DNA from: Synergistaceae bacterium
GTDB taxonomy: Bacteria; Synergistota; Synergistia; Synergistales; Synergistaceae
Length of the DNA: 6,098 nt
Direction: 5' to 3'
Assembly (NCBI GenBank): GCA_031264605.1
Contig: JAISDQ010000176.1
Span: 1-6,098, forward strand
Shown here: piece after piece, positions 1-4,890 of the stretch
Position numbering within the stretch: position 1 is the first letter of the stretch
How the letters are laid out: each line of letters opens with the position of its first letter
Position numbers and translations under genes: made by a program
The notes under the pieces: model-generated
What the model was told of the DNA's origin: nothing
Databases searched by the model: none
What the model saw: the letters and a program-made list of their open reading frames with translations, nothing else

Positions 1-1052
1 TCGCCGTCGGTTTTTTCGCCCGCTCCGTCGCTGGTCATGAGCTGGTTGGCGAGTTTCCAGCCAATACGGCGAACGGCGACCACAGAACCCAGTATTATCC
101 CGGTGTACTCGGTGAGCGCGCGCCACCCGACACCCAGCATCCCCGCCACGTTCCACGGCACGAACATGCTGAACACCAGCGCCGCGCCTCCCTCGGCCGC
201 GCCGCTGCCTCCCGGCGTCGGGATGAAGTAGAGCAGAAAGAGAAACACCGCCTGCACAAGAACGCACTGAAAGTATTTCACCGGGAAACCGAGCGCCCAA
301 ATCATGCAGGGCATCACCGACAACTGCGTCAAAAGCTGCAGGAACGCCACGACGGCGGCGGCGATGAAAGGTTTTCGCCCCGTGGTGAGGAAAGCCCTCA
401 CGTTCGCGTTGTAGGCGTCTATCTCCTTGACGGCGAATTTTAAAAGTTTGCTCTCCCATTTTTTCTTCAGGAGCCCGACGCGCCTGAGCAGAGTTATTAT
501 GCGGACAGCGGCGCGTTTTACCCAGACGGGCTTCACTATGCTCACTATCAGCGCGGCCCATATCGCGAGTATGAATATCACCACGTAGAAAATAAAACCG
601 CGCGCCCCCCAGCCCAGCGCGGGCAAATCGCCCTCCACCAGCGCGGTGAACGGTATCATCGCGCCGAGCATCAGCATGATAAGCACGGTTCTGATGATCG
701 TTATGGCGACCGACTGCCCCACGCTTATGCCGTTGTGGTACATGATGTACATCTGGAACGGGCCGCCGCCGCTCTGCATCGGCGTGAGCGCGGCCCCGAA
801 GTAGTTTATCCACGTGAGTTCGAGCGACACTTTCCATGAGAGCCTTCCCCCGGCCGCTCTTGTGAGAAGATACATCTTGAGGGCGTCCAGCAGCCAGACG
901 AACAGGACGAACATGAACGCCAGATAAAGCCTGAAGGGATTGGCCCCTTTGAATATCTCCAAAGACGCGCGGTCCATGCTGAAGAACAGTATCGCTCCGC
1001 ACACCGCAAGCGCCAACAAGAGGAAGAACGCGAGGCCCCTTTTCAGCGACAA
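1..1052 (-). CDS. Flippase-like integral membrane protein (lysylphosphatidylglycerol synthase TM-region / UPF0104 family), 3' end cut by window
   Basis: 350 codons are visible, reading off the left edge of the window. The protein has many hydrophobic segments (about residues 6-24, 41-57, 114-137, 152-173, 227-254, 260-277, 290-305, 311-327). It carries the two conserved loops of this family: TPMQSGGGPFQ at residues 90-100 and PTPGGSGAAEG at 278-288. Family members are polytopic inner-membrane proteins related to the flippase half of MprF and to AglD-like proteins, and are thought to move lipid-linked substrates. The substrate here cannot be read from sequence. The start is TTG at 1052: an in-frame stop lies at 1083-1085 with no ATG or GTG between, and AGGGAGA sits 8 nt upstream. 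Family members are usually about 320-350 residues and the last visible residues are polar, so probably only a few are missing. It lies 78 bp downstream of the 202-residue gene on the same strand, so co-transcription is likely. Confidence 0.9.
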   Translation of the reverse strand, partial: MSLKRGLAFFLLLALAVCGAILFFSMDRASLEIFKGANPFRLYLAFMFVLFVWLLDALKMYLLTRAAGGRLSWKVSLELTWINYFGAALTPMQSGGGPFQMYIMYHNGISVGQSVAITIIRTVLIMLMLGAMIPFTALVEGDLPALGWGARGFIFYVVIFILAIWAALIVSIVKPVWVKRAAVRIITLLRRVGLLKKKWESKLLKFAVKEIDAYNANVRAFLTTGRKPFIAAAVVAFLQLLTQLSVMPCMIWALGFPVKYFQCVLVQAVFLFLLYFIPTPGGSGAAEGGAALVFSMFVPWNVAGMLGVGWRALTEYTGIILGSVVAVRRIGWKLANQLMTSDGAGEKTDG

Positions 1053-1060
1053 GTGCCCGA

Positions 1061-1067
1061 TCTCCCT
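1061..1067 (-). promoter_or_regulatory. Ribosome binding site that fixes the TTG start
   Basis: On the minus strand AGGGAGA lies 8 nt before TTG at 1052. It is the only good Shine-Dalgarno/start pair between the in-frame stop at 1083-1085 and the first hydrophobic segment, so it decides the non-ATG start of the flippase-like gene. Confidence 0.7.
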
Positions 1068-1130
1068 TTGACGGCCGCGCCGTTACGTAACGCTGAATCC
1101 AAAATCAACGCCGATTTTTTCACTTCCGGC

Positions 1131-1739
1131 TCATTGACGCGGGCTTTCGATCTGCGCCGATATGTCCGACCAGTACGCCGCGAACTTGCGCATCACCGGG
1201 ACGAGGCGCTCGCGTATTATGTAGGCCATCCTCATCGTTCGCCCGCTCTCCATTACCGATATCATTTCCTCGAGCGTTTCGTTGAGGCGCTTCGAGTCGT
1301 CGCCCCAGTTTCCCGACGAAAGCCCGTCGGAAGTTATGCCGAGCAGGGCGCTGCTTTTGGCGAACACCCCGACAAGCCAGTTGATGCCTTCGACGGCCTG
1401 GCTGAAGGGAACTTGCGCGTCCTTGTCGCGCCCTTCCTCTATCATGGTCGCGATTCCCTCGAGGCCCTTCAGCAGCGTGGGAATATATCTCCGCCCCTCG
1501 TCGACCGATTCCTTTACGAGTTCTATTACCGGCTGTGAGGTGAACCGGACGTCTATGCCGCCCGAGAGCGCCAAAAACGCGTCTTCGTCCTCGAATTGAA
1601 CGTCGTCGACCGTTATCCCGACGATGACGCGGTTTTTCTCGATGGCGCTTCTTCGCGCGGCTTCGAATATCGCTTCTTTGCCCTCCGCCGCCAAATTGCC
1701 GTCGATTGGAAGCTCTACGCCGTCAAGCGTGACTCTCAT
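1131..1739 (-). CDS. Uncharacterised 202-residue cytoplasmic protein
   Basis: I do not recognise a named family. The protein has no signal peptide or membrane segment and is acidic. Residues 1-70 look like alternating beta-strands and one helix (MRVTLDGVELPI, then an Ala/Glu-rich helix, then NRVIVGITVDDVQF, then GIDVRFTSQP). This could be a small beta-grasp-like fold, which is inference only. From about residue 70 to the end it is predicted helical (VIELVKESVDEGRRYIPTLLKGLEGIATMIEEG, then SQAVEGINWLVGVF, then RLNETLEEMISVMESG and RMAYIIRERLVPVMRKFAAYW), like a helical bundle. ATG at 1739 is preceded by AGGGGG 7 nt upstream. It is the first gene of a probable two-gene unit with the flippase-like gene. 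That pairing suggests a shared envelope-related role but does not show one. Confidence 0.85.
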   Translation of the reverse strand: MRVTLDGVELPIDGNLAAEGKEAIFEAARRSAIEKNRVIVGITVDDVQFEDEDAFLALSGGIDVRFTSQPVIELVKESVDEGRRYIPTLLKGLEGIATMIEEGRDKDAQVPFSQAVEGINWLVGVFAKSSALLGITSDGLSSGNWGDDSKRLNETLEEMISVMESGRTMRMAYIIRERLVPVMRKFAAYWSDISAQIESPRQ

Positions 1740-1783
1740 CTCGGGACCCCCTGACAGAACAAAATTACCTGCCCCGTAATGAT

Positions 1784-1811
1784 ACTATAATAACGCGAAT
1801 AACGCCAGCAA
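1784..1811 (-). promoter_or_regulatory. Candidate sigma-70-type promoter for the 202-residue gene and the flippase-like gene
   Basis: On the minus strand TTGCTG (1806-1811) is separated by 16 nt from TATAGT (1784-1789), about 45 nt upstream of the ATG at 1739. The -10 is one base off TATAAT and the -35 keeps TTG. It is in the right place and orientation, but it is a by-eye match only. Confidence 0.4.
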
Positions 1812-1889
1812 AGGCGGGATAAAGAGCGCCTCCGCGCGGCGCTGTGCCGTAAAATAAAGGACAGGCATGAAATATTGCGGCGTCCGCGC

Positions 1890-2031
1890 GTAGGGGCGCG
1901 CGTCGCGCGTCCGCCGTTATCCGATGTCGGCGGGGCCGTAAAACACGCGACGGGGAACGTACCTCATATTTACAAATTCACGTAATCTTGATTATTGGGA
2001 GTGAGTACGGACGCGCGATGCGCGCCCCTAC
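1890..2031. repeat. 142-bp element bounded by 24-bp GC-rich inverted repeats (REP-pair / MITE-like)
   Basis: Arm 1890-1913 (begins GTAGGGGCGCGC) and arm 2008-2031 (ends GCGCGCCCCTAC) are reverse complements at 23 of 24 positions; the mismatch is a G/A near the arm centre. Each arm can also fold on itself through its CGCG-rich core. About 94 bp separate the arms, without an ORF of its own. GTAGGGGCG...-type hairpin repeats are, from general knowledge, scattered between genes in many environmental bacteria. No transposase is encoded within, so a non-autonomous MITE or a paired REP element fits best. The right arm overlaps the 5' end of the DUF3791 reading frame. Confidence 0.75.
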
Positions 2032-2224
2032 AAAATTTATGGCTTACTGCGTAGAGATTTACAAAAACGCGAAGAAAATGACCGGCAAAAACGTGTTCAA
2101 CCTCTTTGAAAAATACGGCGTCCTCGGTTACGTTATCGATTGTTACGGCGCGCTTCACACTATCGGCGCGCAATATACGATAGAGGGCATAGGCGAGTTT
2201 ATCGCTTCGCGGGAAACTGGCTGA
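2018..2224 (+). CDS. Small DUF3791-family protein, 5' end overlapped by a repeat arm
   Basis: The core FMAYCVEIYKNAKKMTGK, then VFNLFEKYGVLGYVIDCYGALHTIG, then YTIEGIGEFIA matches the DUF3791 pattern: an aromatic/hydrophobic first helix, a Gly-x-x-VF-x-LF motif, a YG(V/L) turn, an LHT motif and an acidic end. DUF3791 proteins are short, of unknown biochemical function, and often sit beside DUF3990 genes in what are thought to be toxin-antitoxin or defence-like pairs. No DUF3990 partner is visible, so this one is an orphan here. The frame is open from TTG at 1988. I prefer ATG 2018 (68 residues, GGGAGTGAG 12 nt upstream) over ATG 2039, which lacks a Shine-Dalgarno. Residues before FMAYC are encoded by the inverted-repeat arm, so the native N-terminus may have been replaced. 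It is convergent with the Rpn remnant; the 122 bp between them hold no clear terminator. Confidence 0.7.
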   Translation: MRAPTKFMAYCVEIYKNAKKMTGKNVFNLFEKYGVLGYVIDCYGALHTIGAQYTIEGIGEFIASRETG

Positions 2225-2346
2225 TCTGCTTCCGGCACGGTCATCTTTTCACGGCAAACTCGTTATAACCGCCGGTTTCACATCCCGATAATTTTTACCT
2301 TTCTCTATGGCCCTATGGCCGGAACATTCATAATATCCTTTTGTGA

Positions 2347-2670
2347 TTATCCAAGCGCTAGAATATCTTCCTCGTCAAGTCCCGTACATTTCTTTATTGT
2401 CTCAAAGGGCAGGCCCTCCGAAAGCATAGAACGGGCAACTTCCATTTTCCCTTCTTCTTTGATATCTTCGATCGCAAGCTCCCTTTGCACCTGACTGATA
2501 GGTACCCACGGCATTTCAAACTCCCCCTTCACATTCGGGTCTATGTCGTCCCGCCTCACCTGAAGCACGCTGCCGACGAAGTTCATTATAAACCTTATCC
2601 GAGCGCGAAGTTGGAGACAGGCTCGCCATAACAACTGCGTCTTCATGCGGATATTTCCCCAAAACGGCAA
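2347..2670 (-). pseudogene. C-terminal remnant of an Rpn-family (PD-(D/E)XK nuclease / putative transposase) gene
   Basis: The last 45 residues of this 107-codon frame (ELAIEDIKEEGKMEVARSML, then SEGLPFETIKKCTGLDEEDILALG) match the characteristic tail of Rpn/TIGR01784-type proteins: a charged Glu/Lys/Gly linker followed by a short helix-turn-helix-like 'MLxxGLPxETIxKxTGLxxEEIxAL' segment. Intact family members are about 250-320 residues with an N-terminal PD-(D/E)XK nuclease domain, which is missing here. The first 25-30 codons of the frame look non-coding. A neighbouring frame over about 2620-2700 reads KYPHEDAVVMASLSP, which could be displaced gene sequence, so a frameshift plus truncation is possible. 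No clear Shine-Dalgarno precedes the frame. Such genes decay often and are frequent in accessory regions. A short functional C-terminal protein, as reported for internal starts in some Rpn genes, is the less likely alternative. Confidence 0.65.
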
Positions 2671-2755
2671 AACTACGGCGCGAATCGAGCAAACGGCGGT
2701 GAGCGCGGCGTTGTCGCCGTGGTATTATCCGGCTTGTCAGGGTGCGTTGAGATAA

Positions 2756-2785
2756 GGCTGTCGGGGAGAATGGATTTTAAAATAC
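2756..2785. repeat. Left copy of a shared motif pair near dyad site A
   Basis: 2756-2770 (GGCTGTCGGGGAGAA) matches 3533-3547 (GGCTGTGCGGGAGAA) at 13 of 15 positions in direct orientation. 2774-2785 (ATTTTAAAATAC) is the exact reverse complement of 3519-3530. Both motifs lie 40-70 bp to the left of a dyad site at each end of the recombinase module, so they may be accessory binding sites or traces of a duplication. The rest of 2671-2893 holds no gene that I can support. Confidence 0.45.
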
Positions 2786-2812
2786 GCGTTCCTGATAGAT
2801 ACGAATTACTAA

Positions 2813-2837
2813 TGCAACGATATATATAATTGTCGCA
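2813..2837. repeat. Dyad site A: candidate recombinase core site, left boundary
   Basis: The arms TGCAACG (2813-2819) and TGTCGCA (2831-2837) flank an 11-nt A/T spacer. Read on the minus strand, 2840 down to 2823 is CAATGCGACAATTATATA, identical over 18 bases to 3579-3596 on the plus strand. Over the 25-nt dyad the two sites agree at 21 positions in inverted orientation and 16 in direct orientation. Arms flanking a short A/T-rich spacer fit the usual core-site architecture of tyrosine recombinases. The site lies beyond the recombinase terminator. Confidence 0.6.
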
Positions 2838-2893
2838 TTGGACGTAAATAAATTATCATAATCTACAAAATTATACAAGAGGTTGAGCGGTAA

Positions 2894-2938
2894 AAAACGG
2901 CCCGGCGCCCGACGATCTTGACGGCGCCGGGCCGTTTT
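2894..2938 (-). terminator. Strong intrinsic terminator of the tyrosine recombinase gene
   Basis: A perfect 16-bp stem (2894-2909 with 2923-2938; AAAACGGCCCGGCGCC and its complement) encloses a 13-nt loop. On the minus strand it begins 4 nt after the recombinase stop codon and ends in a run of six T. On the plus strand the tail is only TTTTGC, so it may stop plus-strand readthrough less efficiently. Confidence 0.92.
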
Positions 2939-2942
2939 GCGG

Positions 2943-3503
2943 TTACAGGTTCAGTTCCAGGTAAGTTTTTTCTATCCTCTCCCTGTCGATGCCTATATAG
3001 TTCAGCGTGACCCCGCTGATCGAATGGTTCAGAAGTTTTTGAACCAGGCCGATGTCCCCGTTGTTTCTCTTATACACGTGATACCCAAACGTTTTACGAA
3101 GGGAATGAGTGCCTATGTTATCGAGCCCCACGGATTTTCCGGCCGCTTTCAGTATCCTCCACGCCTGGCTTCGGCTCAGGCGTCCGCCCTTCCGCGATGT
3201 AAAGAGCGGAGAATCCGCGTCGCGCTCTTCGCGCTCAGCGAGATATTCCACAATGGCGTTTTTGACGGACTGATTGATGGGAAACGCCTTCTTTTTTCCG
3301 GTTTTCCGTTCCCTCAGTTCTATGGTTTTCGGCACCTGCCCGTTGCCGTCGCAAACGTCTCCCACCGATAACGACAGTATGTCTCCGATTCTGAGCGCGG
3401 TGTTGATTCCGATAACGAACATAAGTTCGTCCCGTTTTTTCGCGCTCAGAACTTCCCTCATCTCAGCTATTTTTTTCACGTCGCGTATCGGACTCACTTC
3501 CAT
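2943..3503 (-). CDS. Compact tyrosine recombinase / site-specific integrase (catalytic domain only)
   Basis: 186 residues from ATG 3503, which has AGGGGG 9 nt upstream. A longer frame from TTG 3581 adds 26 unconserved residues and has no Shine-Dalgarno. The whole active site of the XerC/D-lambda Int fold is present: Arg38 (in TALRIGD), Lys67 (in ERKTGKKK), His133 and Arg136 (in THSLRKTFG), His160 (in LLNHSI) and nucleophile Tyr169 (in LNYIGI). The SAM-like N-terminal core-binding domain of typical 300-400-residue integrases is absent. The size matches FimB/FimE-type inversion recombinases and small integrase-like proteins of Gram-positive bacteria and phages. It should act as a DNA-cleaving and rejoining enzyme through a 3'-phosphotyrosine intermediate. 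Dyad sites lie 91 bp upstream of the start (site B) and 118 bp beyond the stop (site A), measured to their centres. It is divergent from the FecR-domain gene and is followed directly by a strong terminator. Confidence 0.93.
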   Translation of the reverse strand: MEVSPIRDVKKIAEMREVLSAKKRDELMFVIGINTALRIGDILSLSVGDVCDGNGQVPKTIELRERKTGKKKAFPINQSVKNAIVEYLAEREERDADSPLFTSRKGGRLSRSQAWRILKAAGKSVGLDNIGTHSLRKTFGYHVYKRNNGDIGLVQKLLNHSISGVTLNYIGIDRERIEKTYLELNL

Positions 3504-3518
3504 TTTCCCCGGCCCCCT

Positions 3519-3547
3519 GTATTTTAAAATTCGGCTGTGCGGGAGAA
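3519..3547. repeat. Right copy of the shared motif pair near dyad site B
   Basis: 3519-3530 (GTATTTTAAAAT) is the exact inverse of 2774-2785, and 3533-3547 matches 2756-2770 at 13 of 15 positions. It lies in the 5' leader of the recombinase gene. The two motifs are in opposite order at the two ends, so a simple block duplication does not explain them fully. Confidence 0.45.
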
Positions 3548-3581
3548 ATGGTCGTGCCGCGCAGGGGCAATTCGTTTTCAA

Positions 3582-3606
3582 TGCGACAATTATATAAACT
3601 GTCGCA
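3582..3606. repeat. Dyad site B: candidate recombinase core site between the recombinase and the FecR-domain gene
   Basis: Perfect 7-bp arms TGCGACA (3582-3588) and TGTCGCA (3600-3606) flank an 11-nt spacer, ATTATATAAAC. It is the better palindrome of the two sites. The stretch 3579-3596 is repeated exactly, inverted, at 2823-2840. The spacer contains a perfect minus-strand TATAAT (3589-3594), so this site may also be part of the recombinase promoter and thus autoregulated by recombinase binding. Confidence 0.65.
3589..3594 (-). promoter_or_regulatory. Possible -10 element of the recombinase promoter, inside dyad site B
   Basis: On the minus strand TATAAT is a perfect -10 match 85 nt before the recombinase ATG. 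The -35 region at normal spacing (TATTCA, 3612-3617) is poor, so this rests on the -10 and its location. The equivalent TATAAT in site A (2825-2830, plus strand) also points into the segment. Confidence 0.35.
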
Positions 3607-3676
3607 AAGTTTGAATACTTGGTTTTTGTAATTTTATCCGTGTTTGCCGAAAAAATTCGCCGAGGAGTGATCTTTT

Positions 3677-4879
3677 GTGAAAGTGCGATCTCCGTTGTTC
3701 ATTGTCCTGTTGATTTTGGCCTCCGTTTTATTCGGCGTTCTCCGCGCCGCTCGATGTTTCGCGGCGGAGGACGCCATCGCCGTCGTGATAGCCGCCGAGG
3801 GCGGCGTGTCGGTGTCGCGCGGCGGGAAGGTCCTGCCGCTGGCGCTGAAAGACCCGATTTATCTGAGCGACACCGTGATGACCGGCGCGGACGGGCGGGT
3901 GCAGATATTCTTCAACGACGACAGCACCGTGACCATGACGCCGGGCACGAATCTTGAGATGACGGCCTTCGCCGACGAGGGCAAATCCTCACGGTTCGCC
4001 GCCGACCTCTTTCAGGGCGCGATTCGCCTCATTACCGGAGGGATAACCGAGAAAAACCCCGAGGGCTTCAATGTGACGACGCCGCTCGCGACGGTCGGCA
4101 TCCGGGGGACGATATTGTATATGGAAGCCGATGACAGGCACACTACCGTCAAGGTGCTCAACAGCGACAAGACCGTGATGGTTAACGGCGTGTCCGTGGC
4201 CGAGTCGTTCAAGATAACCGTGAGGCTCGACGAGGAACCTGAATTGGAGCCTCTGGCTTCCGGCGAGGCCGACGAAACTACTGCCGCGTTCATCATCCCG
4301 GCCGGCGGCGCGCCGGAAGCGTCTCCGACCGAGGACGAACCGGGAGGCGATGCCGGAAACGGCGGTATGGAGACGCCCGAAACCGGCGCGGAAAATCTGA
4401 TGGATGACGTCACAACTCACTTGCGCGAGATCAGGCCTGTCACGCCTCTCACGCCGATGGTCATGGGGAATTACGTTGAGGATGGGTTTGTCAATAGGAG
4501 CATAACCGCCACTATTTCCACCTGGGGGACTCCCATACTTGAGTTCCTCGCGGGTGAATTCGCGTCGTACTCATTCGAATTGGACTTGATGACCGGCGCG
4601 ATAACCAACGCCGTGACGAGCGGAAAGCTCAACGGTTCATCACCCACAGTCAACTGGAATCTCACGGGAGGATCAGGCGACTGGCTCACGGGCGTATCCG
4701 GATTCAGCGGAGTGGGCGATATCACGGGCGTTCCATTAAACGTCAGCTATGCCAAACTGGGTCCCGGAGGGTCGATCCCGGCGGCGATCGGCGATCCCGT
4801 CTCAGTGGTGATTTATCTCGTAGATACCAGTAACCAATATGTAGAATTCCCGCTCCTTGACGGTTCGCGCGTCCAATAG
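3677..4879 (+). CDS. Secreted FecR-domain protein with glycine-rich beta-type C-terminal half; candidate cargo of the downstream Slam-like protein
   Basis: 400 residues from GTG 3677, with AGGAG 9 nt upstream. Residues 1-30 form a signal peptide (a basic KVR start, a hydrophobic core LFIVLLILASVLFGVL, cleavage near FAA/ED). Cys27 is not in an acceptable lipobox because Arg precedes it, so lipidation is unlikely. Residues about 33-150 are a FecR domain: GGVSVSRGG, then DPIYLSDTVMTGADGRVQIFFNDDSTVTMTPGT, then LFQGAIRLITGG, then the hallmark TPLATVGIRGT at 135-145. This is the stand-alone exported FecR type, not the sigma-factor regulator FecR, which has a cytoplasmic N-terminus. Residues 208-245 are an acidic Pro/Gly-rich linker. 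Residues about 265-400 are rich in Gly, Ser, Thr and aromatics with alternating hydrophobics (YSFELDLMTGAITNAVTSGKL), resembling small beta-barrel cargo domains. The next gene starts 11 bp later, so the two are clearly an operon. Confidence 0.9.
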   Translation: MKVRSPLFIVLLILASVLFGVLRAARCFAAEDAIAVVIAAEGGVSVSRGGKVLPLALKDPIYLSDTVMTGADGRVQIFFNDDSTVTMTPGTNLEMTAFADEGKSSRFAADLFQGAIRLITGGITEKNPEGFNVTTPLATVGIRGTILYMEADDRHTTVKVLNSDKTVMVNGVSVAESFKITVRLDEEPELEPLASGEADETTAAFIIPAGGAPEASPTEDEPGGDAGNGGMETPETGAENLMDDVTTHLREIRPVTPLTPMVMGNYVEDGFVNRSITATISTWGTPILEFLAGEFASYSFELDLMTGAITNAVTSGKLNGSSPTVNWNLTGGSGDWLTGVSGFSGVGDITGVPLNVSYAKLGPGGSIPAAIGDPVSVVIYLVDTSNQYVEFPLLDGSRVQ

Positions 4880-4890
4880 GAGGAACGGAT

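Larger units (their letters stand above)
2825..3594. mobile_element. Putative invertible segment carrying its own tyrosine recombinase
   Basis: The segment is bounded by the centres of dyad sites A and B, which are inverted copies. It contains one complete recombinase gene, its ribosome binding site and its terminator, and nothing else. Inverted core sites predict inversion rather than excision for a tyrosine recombinase. If flipped, the recombinase would read toward the FecR-domain gene, and the terminator would lie between them at about 3481-3525. Alternatives are operator pairs bound for autoregulation, or terminal repeats of a minimal transposable unit. No inversion is observed directly. 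Confidence 0.5.

Noticed and set aside
1081..1092. Perfect 12-bp palindrome CGTTACGTAACG between the two minus-strand genes
   Set aside because: One or two 12-bp palindromes are expected by chance in 6 kb, it does not extend, and no second copy was seen.
1053..1538. 161-codon plus-strand open frame over the intergenic gap and the 202-residue gene
   Set aside because: It lies antisense to a well-supported gene with its own ribosome binding site, and its Arg/His-rich composition has no family signature.
1825..1843. Hairpin AGCGCC / GGCGCT with a 7-nt loop
   Set aside because: The stem is only 6 bp, with no T-tract on either strand, and it is not placed after a gene end.
2316..2333. Tandem CTATGGCC copies between the DUF3791 gene and the Rpn remnant
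   Set aside because: Two short copies only, no hairpin of useful strength and no T-run, so it is not supported as a terminator or repeat array.
2813..3606. Reading the recombinase module as an excisable integrated element with attL/attR
   Set aside because: att sites of an integrated element should be direct repeats. Here the inverted match (21 of 25) clearly beats the direct match (16 of 25), and no cargo gene is present.
3611..3641. TTGAAT as a -35 for the FecR-domain operon
   Set aside because: At 17-18 nt spacing the -10 is TTATCC or TATCCG, too poor to list as a promoter.
3989..4420. Long open frames antisense to the FecR-domain gene
   Set aside because: They are shadows of GC-biased codon use: no ribosome binding site, no recognisable domains, and the plus-strand protein is clearly real.
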